From NCBI RefSeq assembly GCF_900143005.1, contig NZ_FRCS01000034.1, forward strand, positions 1 to 42,487: 42,487 nucleotides of DNA. The letters are read 5' to 3'. Numbering within the stretch: position 1 is the first letter of the stretch; each line of letters begins with the position of its first letter. Origin of the DNA: Cryptosporangium aurantiacum (GTDB taxonomy: Bacteria; Actinomycetota; Actinomycetes; Mycobacteriales; Cryptosporangiaceae). The notes beneath the pieces were generated by a model. That model saw nothing but the letters and a program-made list of their open reading frames with translations, made no database searches and was not told where the DNA came from. Made by a program: the position numbers and the translations under genes. Positions 16,005-23,304 of the stretch are shown piece by piece.

Positions 16005-17174
16005 TTGACGCTGACTCCCCCCGAGGAACCGCTGGTGCTCAGCGCGCCCGAGCCGGTGCCGGCGGTGCCGGCCGAGCGGGCCGCGACGCTGGTGCCGATC
16101 GCCGATTCGGTCCGCACCGAACTTGAGGAGCGCGCCGCGTCGTTCGCTGAGTCGGTCGCCGACGCCGACCCGCGCAGCCCGGAGTTCCTGACCCGGGTGA
16201 ACGACGTCGCGACGCTCGGCGACCGTGACGTCCGGACCGCGGCCCAGGTCACCAACCGGATGCTCGACCGGTCGTTGACGTCGCTGGCGGGCGCCAAGGG
16301 CGAAGGCGCCGACGCCCAGCAGCGCGTCGCGCGTAACCTCGTCGAACTGCGCCGTGTCGTCGAGGACCTCGACCCCGGCGACGTCGGCGCGAAGCCCCGC
16401 CGGCTGCTCTCCAAACTGCCGTTCGGCAACCGCCTGCGGGACCTGGTCTCCCGGTACCAGTCGGCGAACGCGAACATCACGACGATCGTCGCCGCGCTGC
16501 GGTCCGGACAGGACGAACTGCGCCGGGACAACGCCGCGATCCAGGGCGAGCGGACCCGCCTCTGGGACACGATGACCAAGCTCCAGGAGTACGCGGTGCT
16601 GGCCCAGGCGCTGGACGCCGCGGTCGAGGCGAAGATCGCCACGGTCAGCGACCCGGCGCGGGCGGACGCGCTCCGGGCCGACGTGCTGTTCCCGGTCCGG
16701 CAGAAGTACCAGGATCTGCTCGTGCAGCTGGCGGTGTGCGCGCAGGGTTACCTGGCGATGGACACGATCCGGCGCAGCAACGACGAGTTGATCAAGGGTG
16801 TCGAGCGAGCCGCCACGACGACGGTCTCCGCGCTGCGCGTCGCGGTGACGATCGCTCAGGCCCTCGCGCACCAGAAGCAGGTGATCGAGCAGGTCACCGC
16901 GTTACGCGGAACCACCGAGGACCTGATCCGGACCAACGCGGAGATGCTCGCCCAGCAGAGCGGCCAGATCCAGCAGCTGGCCGCCGACCCGGCGGTGGGT
17001 GTCGCGACGCTGAAGGCCGCGTTCGACCAGATCTACCAGACCCTGGACAGCATCGAGACGTTCAAGGTCCGCGCCGTGGAGAATATGGCGACGACCGTCG
17101 AGACGCTCGACACCGAGCTCCGCCGGGCGTCGGACCACCTCGGCCGGTCGCGGCGCAACGAGCTGGAGAGCTGA
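16005..17174 (+). CDS. TelA-family protein (toxic anion resistance family)
   Basis: A 389-residue cytoplasmic protein of the TelA/KlaA family. It is almost wholly alpha-helical and rich in long coiled-coil segments (KLPFGNRLRDLVSRYQSAN, GQDELRRDNAAIQGERTRLWDTM, LQEYAVLAQALDAAVEAKI, LAVCAQGYLAMDTIRRSNDELIKGVERA). The last two are the best conserved family blocks. Members are linked to tellurite and other stress resistance, but the mechanism is not known. A TTG start at 16005 follows GAGAGGAT at a suitable distance and about 11 bases after the upstream stop. It sits between the two binding-protein genes, and its end is separated by two bases from the VWA lipoprotein start, so it is firmly part of the cassette. 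Confidence 0.9.
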   Translation: MTLTPPEEPLVLSAPEPVPAVPAERAATLVPIADSVRTELEERAASFAESVADADPRSPEFLTRVNDVATLGDRDVRTAAQVTNRMLDRSLTSLAGAKGEGADAQQRVARNLVELRRVVEDLDPGDVGAKPRRLLSKLPFGNRLRDLVSRYQSANANITTIVAALRSGQDELRRDNAAIQGERTRLWDTMTKLQEYAVLAQALDAAVEAKIATVSDPARADALRADVLFPVRQKYQDLLVQLAVCAQGYLAMDTIRRSNDELIKGVERAATTTVSALRVAVTIAQALAHQKQVIEQVTALRGTTEDLIRTNAEMLAQQSGQIQQLAADPAVGVATLKAAFDQIYQTLDSIETFKVRAVENMATTVETLDTELRRASDHLGRSRRNELES

Positions 17175-17176
17175 CC

Positions 17177-18796
17177 GTGCGCCGGCTCGGCGTCGCCGCG
17201 TTGATCCTGGTACTGGCGGCGTGCACCGGTCAGCCGCAGGAGCCGGAGCCGACGCGGGCGAGCACGCCCGGCGCACCCGGGACGCTGCGCGTCCTGGCCG
17301 GTAGCGAGCTCGAGGACCTCGACGGTGTGCTGGACGAGGTGGAGTCCCGCACCGGCGTGCGCGTGCAACTGGAGTACGTCGGGACGCTGGACGGTGCCCA
17401 GGCGGTCGCCGACGGCACCGCCGAGAAGCGCTACGACGCGGTCTGGTTCTCGTCCAACCGCTACCTCGGTCTGGTGCCGGGCGCGCGGAACCGGCTCGGC
17501 GCGCAGCAGAAGATCATGACGTCCCCGGTGGTCTTCGGCCTGCGGCAGTCGGTCGCACGGTCGCTGGGGTGGGACGCGCGGCCGGTGGCGTGGTCGGAGA
17601 TCGCTCAGGCCGCGGCGTCGAAGAAGTTCACGTTCGGGATGACCGACCCGTCGGCGTCCAACTCGGGGTTCTCGGCACTGGTGGGTGTCGCGGCCGCACT
17701 GTCGGGGTCCGGTGACGCGCTGACGACCGCCGACGTCGCGAAGGTCGGCCCGCAGCTGACGAAGCTGTTCTCCGGGCAGGCGCTGACCGCCGGTTCGTCC
17801 GGCTGGCTGGCCGACGCGTTCGCCCAGCGAGCCACCGGGAAGGCACCGGGCGGGCCGGTCGACGGGCTGATCAACTACGAGTCGGTGCTGCTGTCGCTGA
17901 ACGCCACCGCGAACCTGCCGGAGCCGCTGACGATCGTCTACCCGAGCGACGGGGTCGTCACCGCCGACTATCCGCTGACGCTGCTGACCTCGGCGAAGCC
18001 CGCGGCCCGCGACGCGTTCACCCGGGTGGTGGACGAACTGCGCTCGCCGGACCGGCAGCGGGAGATCCAGGACACGACCCGCCGCCGTCCGATCGACCCG
18101 ACCGTCCCGCTCCCCGAGCCGCTGCGCGGCCGGACCCTCGTCGAGCTGCCGTTCCCGGCTCGCCGCGATGCCGTGGACGCGCTGCTGACCGCGTATCAGG
18201 ACGAGATCCGCCGCCCGTCCCGCACGGTGTACGTGCTCGACACGTCCGGTTCGATGAAGGGTGACCGGATCGCCGGGCTGCAGGCCGCGCTGACGGCGTT
18301 GACCGGCGCGGATTCGTCGCTGTCCGGACGCTTCGCGCGGTTCCGCTCGCGCGAGGAGGTCACGCTGCTCGCGTTCTCCTCGACGGTGGCCGCGCCGGTC
18401 ACGGTGACCGTGCCGCCCGGGGACCCGAACGCGGCGCTGGCCCGGATCCGGTCCGCGATCGAGGACCTGCGGATCGGCGGCGACACCGCCGTGTACCGGG
18501 CGCTGGACCGCGCGTACGCGTTGCTGCGCACGCGCACGTCCGCGGACGGACCGGTCACGTCGATCGTCCTGATGACCGACGGGGAGAACACCGAGGGCCC
18601 GGAGCTCCCGGACTTTCGCCGGACGTTCGCGGGTTACCCGGCGGCCCAGCGGGCGATCCCGGTCTACCCGGTCCTGTTCGGGGAGAGCCGCGAGGCCGAG
18701 ATGAAGGAGGTCGCCGGAATGACCGGCGGGCGGACGTTCGACGCCAGGACGGACTCGCTGACCACCGTCTTCAAGGAGATCCGTGGGTACCAGTAG
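17177..18796 (+). CDS. Lipoprotein with substrate-binding and von Willebrand A domains
   Basis: A 539-residue lipoprotein. The signal peptide ends in the lipobox LAAC with the lipidated Cys at 16. Residues about 36-310 are a type II binding-protein domain (YDAVWFSSNRYLGL, FGMTDPSASNSGFSALVGV, LINYESVLLSLNA, LTIVYPSDGVVTADYPLTLL), related to the protein encoded at 14878. Residues about 350-535 are a VWA domain with the metal-ion-dependent adhesion site DTSGSM (355-360), the downstream Thr in GGDTAVYRALD and Asp in VLMTDGENTEG. The two domains face outside the membrane, where the VWA could bind a partner protein in a Mg-dependent way when the binding domain is occupied. The GTG start is two bases after telA; the end overlaps the next gene by 14 bases. 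Confidence 0.9.
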   Translation: MRRLGVAALILVLAACTGQPQEPEPTRASTPGAPGTLRVLAGSELEDLDGVLDEVESRTGVRVQLEYVGTLDGAQAVADGTAEKRYDAVWFSSNRYLGLVPGARNRLGAQQKIMTSPVVFGLRQSVARSLGWDARPVAWSEIAQAAASKKFTFGMTDPSASNSGFSALVGVAAALSGSGDALTTADVAKVGPQLTKLFSGQALTAGSSGWLADAFAQRATGKAPGGPVDGLINYESVLLSLNATANLPEPLTIVYPSDGVVTADYPLTLLTSAKPAARDAFTRVVDELRSPDRQREIQDTTRRRPIDPTVPLPEPLRGRTLVELPFPARRDAVDALLTAYQDEIRRPSRTVYVLDTSGSMKGDRIAGLQAALTALTGADSSLSGRFARFRSREEVTLLAFSSTVAAPVTVTVPPGDPNAALARIRSAIEDLRIGGDTAVYRALDRAYALLRTRTSADGPVTSIVLMTDGENTEGPELPDFRRTFAGYPAAQRAIPVYPVLFGESREAEMKEVAGMTGGRTFDARTDSLTTVFKEIRGYQ

Positions 18797-19391
18797 AGCG
18801 GTGGCCTTCCTCGGCTCCCGGAAGAACATCGTCGGGTGCGCCGGCGGGTTGGCGGGGCTGGGCGCCGCCGTCGCCGGGTTCGGCGGTGCCTGGTGGTGGG
18901 TGCTCCCGGTCGGTCTGTACGCGGCCGGGGTGCTGGCCACTCCGCCGGCCCGTGTCCGCCTCGTCGCGTCCGGTCCGGACGCCGCCGACGAGGCGGGCGC
19001 GATCCGCCGCGATCTGAGCACGCTGCTCGCCCGGCTGGACCCGCTGGCCGGACGGCTGCCGGACGGGGCGCACGCGGCGGTCCGCGACGTCGCCGCGCTG
19101 CTGTTCGAGCTGCTGGACCGGCCGGACGCCCTGGCCGCGGCCCCCGACCAGGCGTACGGGGTGACCCGGGTCGTCCGGTCGGACCTGCCGATCTCGCTGG
19201 AGACCTACCTCGCGCTGCCACGGTGGTACGGGTCCGGGCAGCCGGCCGACGACCTGGCCGCGCAGCTGGAGCTGATCCGCGCCGACGTCGAGCGGATCGC
19301 GGCAGCCGTGTACGCCGCCGACGCACAGCGTCTCACCGACCACACCCGCTACCTGCGGGATCGCGTCAACCGGCTGGAGCAGCCCGACTAG
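18783..19391 (+). CDS. XpaC-like membrane protein
   Basis: A 202-residue protein with an N-terminal pair of hydrophobic segments (IVGCAGGLAGLGAAVAGFGGAWWW and VLPVGLYAAGVLA). A cytoplasmic helical domain follows with DLSTLLARLDPLAGRLPD, VRDVAALLFELLDRPDAL and SDLPISLETYLALPRWY. The order (two membrane helices, a helical tetrad, then a Leu/Tyr-rich Y-L-A-L segment) resembles XpaC proteins, which are encoded next to TelA in many Gram-positive bacteria. The XpaC call is an inference from this pattern plus gene neighbourhood, not from a strong motif. The GTG start lies inside the VWA gene, so translation is probably coupled. Its stop overlaps the convergent tetR stop by four bases, which closes the cassette. 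Confidence 0.65.
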   Translation: MGTSRAVAFLGSRKNIVGCAGGLAGLGAAVAGFGGAWWWVLPVGLYAAGVLATPPARVRLVASGPDAADEAGAIRRDLSTLLARLDPLAGRLPDGAHAAVRDVAALLFELLDRPDALAAAPDQAYGVTRVVRSDLPISLETYLALPRWYGSGQPADDLAAQLELIRADVERIAAAVYAADAQRLTDHTRYLRDRVNRLEQPD

Positions 19392-19993
19392 ACCGCCGCC
19401 GGGGTGTTCCAGCGCAGCTGGGAAGCGGCGAACGTGTTGCAGATCTCGACGATCCGTCCCTTGTCGACCGGACGGTAGCCGACGACCGCGCGGATCGTGA
19501 GCCCGTCGAGCAACGCCGAGAACCCCTCGACGAACGTCTCGACGTCCAGGTCGGGCTCCAGTTCACCGGTCGCGACGCCGTACTCCAGCACCTCGCGCAC
19601 CAGCCCCTGCCAGCCGTCCTCGAGCTCGGTGATGAGCTTGTGGACCGCCGGGTCGTGAACCGCCTCCGACCAGGCCTCGAGCCACATCATGAGGTTGCTG
19701 TCCCGCAGGCCGCTCGGCGCGGCGGCGTCGACCAGCCAGCGCCACCGTTCCTGGGCCGTCGCCAGTTCGGCGAACGCGGCCACCGCTCTTTCCCTCAGGT
19801 CGGACTCGACGATCCGTAAGGCCGCCATGAAGAGGTCGGTCTTGCTCTCGAAGTAGTAGAGGAGGTGCGCCCCGGTCATGCCGAGACCCGCACCGATGTC
19901 AGCGAGTCGTGCGTTGCGGACCCCGTGTTCGCTGAGCACGGAGATCGCCGACCGGGCGATCTCGCGACTTTTCCCACGTCGCTTCGTCGTCAT
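19388..19993 (-). CDS. TetR-family transcriptional regulator
   Basis: A 201-residue TetR repressor. The N-terminal DNA-binding domain is KSREIARSAISVLSEHGVRNARLADIGAG-like, with the recognition helix LGMTGAHLLYYFESKTDLFMAAL. The ligand domain includes LMMWLEAWSEAVHDPAVHKLI, typical of the BetI/TetR_C_6-type subgroup. I use the ATG at 19991-19993 because the longer frame adds sequence that is not TetR-like. A perfect 12-base inverted repeat with widely spaced arms flanks the promoter region, one arm touching the start codon, so the gene is a candidate for autoregulation. The neighbouring genes (XpaC-like, convergent; hsp20, same strand) do not reveal its target. Confidence 0.9.
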   Translation of the reverse strand: MTTKRRGKSREIARSAISVLSEHGVRNARLADIGAGLGMTGAHLLYYFESKTDLFMAALRIVESDLRERAVAAFAELATAQERWRWLVDAAAPSGLRDSNLMMWLEAWSEAVHDPAVHKLITELEDGWQGLVREVLEYGVATGELEPDLDVETFVEGFSALLDGLTIRAVVGYRPVDKGRIVEICNTFAASQLRWNTPAAV

Positions 19994-19994
19994 T

Positions 19995-20084
19995 GCTGTG
20001 TGACCCGTTTCGTCGCCTCGGGATCGCTGAACGCTTCCCGGAACAGTGATATCGCACCGGAGCGCGCTCGTGGGGTCACACAGC
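19995..20084. promoter_or_regulatory. Candidate operator pair for the adjacent TetR
   Basis: GCTGTGTGACCC (19995-20006) and its exact reverse complement GGGTCACACAGC (20073-20084) bracket the tetR upstream region with 66 bases between them. Two identical sites in opposite orientation could bind the repressor and loop the promoter; alternatively the two arms could pair in the tetR mRNA leader just before the start codon. Confidence 0.55.
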
Positions 20085-20126
20085 GAAGCGGAACGACGCA
20101 ACTGAAGAATTTGCTGCTCTGAACGG

Positions 20127-20158
20127 GCGAAGGCCGGGCCTTCCGGCCCGGCCTTCGC
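20127..20158. terminator. Strong hairpin terminator after hsp20
   Basis: Arms GCGAAGGCCGGGCC (20127-20140) and GGCCCGGCCTTCGC (20145-20158) pair perfectly over 14 bases around a TTCC tetraloop. It begins 17 bases past the hsp20 stop and lacks a U-run. Confidence 0.85.
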
Positions 20159-20174
20159 GGGTGAACGCCTGTCG

Positions 20175-20681
20175 TCAGGCGGTCTGCTCCTCGGCGGTGG
20201 TGACCGCCGGGGTCTCGGCCGCGCCGGTGCTGATCGCGATCCGACGCGGCTGCGCGCCGGCCGGCGCGGCGTAGGCACCGGCCACTCGGACGCTCAGCAC
20301 GCCGGCGTCGTAGGAGGCGGTGACGGCGTCCGCGGTCAGGTGCTCCGGCAGCGCGAAGGTCCGGCGGAACGACCCGTAGCGGACCTCGCTGAAGTTGCGG
20401 CCGTCGCGCTCCTCGGTGCGCTCGTCGCGGCGCTCGCCGTGGACGACGAGCTGCCCGTCGGCGACCTCCACCGTGACGTCCTTCTCGACGTCGACGCCCG
20501 GGACCTCGAGCCGCACGACGGCGTCATCACCGTCGCGGGTCACCTCGGCGGCGGGCCGGAACGACCGCGTCGCCACGGGGCTGGTCGCGGCGGGGCGCGT
20601 CGCGACCGGACCGAACGAGCGACGGACCAGCGCGTCGAACTCCGCAAACGGGTCCCGGCGCGTCCAGAGGGTGATGCTCAT
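20175..20681 (-). CDS. Small heat-shock protein Hsp20 (alpha-crystallin type)
   Basis: A 168-residue ATP-independent holdase chaperone. The alpha-crystallin domain runs over about 50-140: FRPAAEVTRDGDDAVVRLEVPGVD-like start, VEVADGQLVVHGERR, the conserved FSEVRYGSFRRTFALPEHL, then ASYDAGVLSVRVAG with the G-V-L (residue pattern A-x-x-x-G-V-L) signature. A short N-terminal arm (ITLWTRRDPFAEFDALVRRSF) and a flexible C-terminal extension rich in Ala/Thr/Glu flank it. The ATG at 20681 follows GGGAGAAGACATC, with AGGGAGAAG as ribosome site. Upstream is a HAIR-type inverted repeat, so heat induction through HspR is likely, as for the acr2-type hsp20 of mycobacteria. A strong hairpin follows the stop. 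Confidence 0.95.
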   Translation of the reverse strand: MSITLWTRRDPFAEFDALVRRSFGPVATRPAATSPVATRSFRPAAEVTRDGDDAVVRLEVPGVDVEKDVTVEVADGQLVVHGERRDERTEERDGRNFSEVRYGSFRRTFALPEHLTADAVTASYDAGVLSVRVAGAYAAPAGAQPRRIAISTGAAETPAVTTAEEQTA

Positions 20682-20744
20682 GATGTCTTCTCCCTGCGTT
20701 TCCTCCGGCACGGTCTCGGATCGACCGGCTCACGTGTCATGAAA

Positions 20745-20765
20745 CTTGAGTCTGATGGACTCAAT
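20745..20765 (-). promoter_or_regulatory. HAIR element (HspR operator) upstream of hsp20
   Basis: CTTGAGT - 7 bases - ACTCAAT matches the HspR-associated inverted repeat consensus CTTGAGT-N7-ACTCAAG in 13 of 14 positions. It lies 64 bases before the hsp20 start codon. HspR represses chaperone genes through such sites in Streptomyces and Mycobacterium. Confidence 0.85.
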
Positions 20766-20798
20766 TCCCGCGTCGAAGTGATCCGGGTCACCGACCAT

Positions 20799-20832
20799 AT
20801 TGCGGGCTCCGAAAAATTGCGTGGCCCGCAAT
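20799..20832 (+). promoter_or_regulatory. Candidate operator of the ABC-exporter TetR
   Basis: ATTGCGGGC (20799-20807) and GCCCGCAAT (20824-20832) form a perfect 9-base inverted repeat with a 16-base centre, ending 19 bases before the tetR start. This is the classic position for a TetR autoregulatory operator. A second near-palindrome, GTGATCCGGGTCAC, lies at 20778-20791 and could be a secondary site. Confidence 0.7.
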
Positions 20833-20851
20833 CAACGTCTACGGTGGTTCC

Positions 20852-21571
20852 ATGTCCGGCGACGAGGCCCCCATGTCCGGCGACGAGGCCCCCATCTCCG
20901 GCGAAGAAGCGACGTACGTCACGATCGAGCAGCGGCCGTCCGGCCTGGTGACCTGGCGGCAGCGCAAGAAGCAGGCGACCCGGGAGGCGCTGGCCGACGC
21001 GGCGTGGCGGCTCGCCACCGAGGTCGGTCCGGAGAACGTCCGGGTCGACGACATCGCGGCGGCGGCAGGCGTCTCCCCGCGCACGTTCAACAACTACTTC
21101 TCCAGCCGGGAAGAGGCGATCTGCGCGCAGCGCCTGCAGTGGGCGCACCTCTTCGCGGCGGCGCTCCGCCGGCGCCCCGCCGACGAGGCGCTGGACGCGG
21201 CCCTGCTCGCGGCCGTCCTCGAGGTCCGCGGGGTGACCGAGCCGGAGAAGGCGATGATCCGGCTGATCGCGGCGACCCCGGCCATGCAGGCGGAGTACCT
21301 CCGGCACTCGGTGACGACCGAGTTCACGCTGGCCGAGGCGATCGTCGAGCGCACCGGCTGCGATCCGCTCACCGGCCGCGTCGTCGGCGGTGCGTACGCC
21401 ACCGCGATCCGCGCGGCGAGCGAATATTGGCTTCGCGATGACGGCGACCTGCCGTTGACTGAGTTCCTGCGCGCGGCGCTCGACCGAGTGGCCCCTGCTG
21501 CTCGGGCATTGCAGGCGAGCGCGCCCGGCCGCTCGCCGGAAACCCCGCTCCGAGAGGGTCAGAAGTGCTGA
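20852..21571 (+). CDS. TetR-family regulator of the downstream ABC exporter
   Basis: A 239-residue TetR repressor. The helix-turn-helix is in [41 protein letters not shown]-like sequence (about 43-82), the TetR pattern with a short N-terminal extension. The first 40 residues include MSGDEAP twice and a degenerate third copy, encoded by a 21-base tandem repeat, so the N-terminal tail has been extended by duplication. The second ATG at 20873 is an alternative start. The gene overlaps the first ABC gene by seven bases, and a strong inverted repeat sits just upstream, so it most likely represses the whole tetR-ABC-ABC operon until a toxic ligand binds its C-terminal domain. Confidence 0.92.
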   Translation: MSGDEAPMSGDEAPISGEEATYVTIEQRPSGLVTWRQRKKQATREALADAAWRLATEVGPENVRVDDIAAAAGVSPRTFNNYFSSREEAICAQRLQWAHLFAAALRRRPADEALDAALLAAVLEVRGVTEPEKAMIRLIAATPAMQAEYLRHSVTTEFTLAEAIVERTGCDPLTGRVVGGAYATAIRAASEYWLRDDGDLPLTEFLRAALDRVAPAARALQASAPGRSPETPLREGQKC

Positions 21572-23304
21572 TCACGCTGTTGCGGGCGCACCTGCGCCCC
21601 TACCGGCAGCCGCTCACCATCGTCGTCGTGCTGCAACTGCTGCAGACGCTCGGGATGCTCTATCTGCCGACGCTCAACGCCGACATCATCGACCACGGCG
21701 TGGTGAAGGGCGACACCGGCTACATCATGCGGATCGGCGGCGTGATGCTGGCGGTCAGCCTCGGGCAGATCATCTGCGCGATCGGCGCGGTGTACGTCGG
21801 GGCGCAGGTCTCGATGGCGCTCGGCCGCGACGTCCGGGCCGCCGTCTTCGACCGGGTGCAGGCGTTCTCCGCCCGCGAGGTCGGCACGTTCGGCACCCCG
21901 TCGCTGATCACCCGCATCACCAACGACGTCCAGCAGGTACAGATGCTGGTCCTGATGACGCTGACGATGGTGATCGCGGCGCCGGTGATGTGCGTCGGCA
22001 GCATCCTGCTCGCGCTGCGCCAGGATGTTCCGCTCGCGTCGGTCCTGCTGGTCGCGCTGCCGGTCCTGGTGGCAATCATCGGCGTGCTCATCGTCCGGAT
22101 GGGACCGCAGTTCCGGCTCATGCAGGACAAGCTGGACGACATCAACCGGGTGCTGCGCGAGCAGATCGGCGGTGCCCGGGTGATCCGGGCGTTCGTCCGG
22201 GAGCCGCACGAGCGGAAACGGTTCGCCGACGCCAACGACGAGCTGTACGACATCTCGGTGCGGGTCGGCCGGCTGATCTCGGTGATGTTCCCGGCCGTGA
22301 TGGTGGTCGTGAACGTCTCCAGCGTGGCCGTGCTCTGGTTCGGCGGTCACCGGATCGACTCGGGCTCCATGCAGATCGGCGCGCTGACCGCGTTCCTCAG
22401 CTACCTGATGCAGACGCTGATGTCGGTCATGATGGCCACGTTCATGTTCATGATGACGCCACGCGCGCAGGTGAGCGCCGAGCGTCTGCAGGACGTGCTG
22501 GGCACCGACACCAGCGTGATACCGCCGGAGCGGCCGACCACCCCGCTCCCCGACGTGCACGGCCGGCTCGAACTGCGGAGCGCCTCGTTCCGGTTCCCCG
22601 GTGCCGAACAACCGGTCCTGTGCGACGTCGACCTGCTCGCCGAACCCGGCGAGGTCACCGCGATCATCGGCAGCACCGGCAGCGGCAAGACCACGCTGCT
22701 CAACCTGATCCCCCGCCTGTCCGACGTCACGGACGGCGCGGTGCTGGTCAACGGCGTGGACGTCCGCGAGCTCGACCCGGTGGACCTGTCCCGGGTGATC
22801 GGGCTGGTACCGCAGCGCCCGTACCTGTTCACCGGCACGATCGCGTCGAACCTGCGCTACGGCAACCCGGACGCCACCGACGACGATCTGTGGCACGCGC
22901 TGGAGATCGCCCAGGCCGCCCCGTTCGTCCGCACGCTCCCCGACGGCCTCGACGCCCGGATCGCCCAGGGCGGCTCCAACGTGTCCGGCGGCCAGCGGCA
23001 GCGCCTCGCGATCGCCCGCGCGCTCGTCCACCGGCCCGAGATCTACCTCTTCGACGACTCGTTCTCGGCCCTCGACTACGCCACCGACGCCGCGCTGCGT
23101 GCCGCGCTGACCCGGGAGACCGCCGACGCGACCGTCGTCATCGTCGCCCAGCGGGTCAGCACGATCCGCACCGCCGACCGGATCATCGTCCTCGACCAGG
23201 GCCGCGTCGTCGGTGCCGGCACCCACGCGGAACTCATGGACACCAACGACACCTACCGCGAGATCGTCCTGTCCCAGCTCACCGAACAGGAGGCGGCCGC
23301 ATGA
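21565..23304 (+). CDS. ABC exporter half-transporter with degenerate ATPase site (subunit 1)
   Basis: A 579-residue half-transporter with an N-terminal six-helix ABC_membrane domain (1-310) and a C-terminal ATPase. Walker A is GSTGSGKTT (369-377), the Q-loop VPQRPYLF, the signature VSGGQ (473-477) and Walker B IYLFDD (493-498). The catalytic glutamate after Walker B is replaced by Asp 498, and the switch His is replaced (VAQRVST, with Gln). These changes are those of the non-catalytic partner in heterodimeric exporters such as TM287/288 or LmrCD. Its canonical signature motif serves the partner's working site. The GTG start overlaps the tetR stop and the end overlaps the partner start (ATGA). 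Likely a drug or lipid exporter. Confidence 0.95.
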   Translation: MLITLLRAHLRPYRQPLTIVVVLQLLQTLGMLYLPTLNADIIDHGVVKGDTGYIMRIGGVMLAVSLGQIICAIGAVYVGAQVSMALGRDVRAAVFDRVQAFSAREVGTFGTPSLITRITNDVQQVQMLVLMTLTMVIAAPVMCVGSILLALRQDVPLASVLLVALPVLVAIIGVLIVRMGPQFRLMQDKLDDINRVLREQIGGARVIRAFVREPHERKRFADANDELYDISVRVGRLISVMFPAVMVVVNVSSVAVLWFGGHRIDSGSMQIGALTAFLSYLMQTLMSVMMATFMFMMTPRAQVSAERLQDVLGTDTSVIPPERPTTPLPDVHGRLELRSASFRFPGAEQPVLCDVDLLAEPGEVTAIIGSTGSGKTTLLNLIPRLSDVTDGAVLVNGVDVRELDPVDLSRVIGLVPQRPYLFTGTIASNLRYGNPDATDDDLWHALEIAQAAPFVRTLPDGLDARIAQGGSNVSGGQRQRLAIARALVHRPEIYLFDDSFSALDYATDAALRAALTRETADATVVIVAQRVSTIRTADRIIVLDQGRVVGAGTHAELMDTNDTYREIVLSQLTEQEAAA

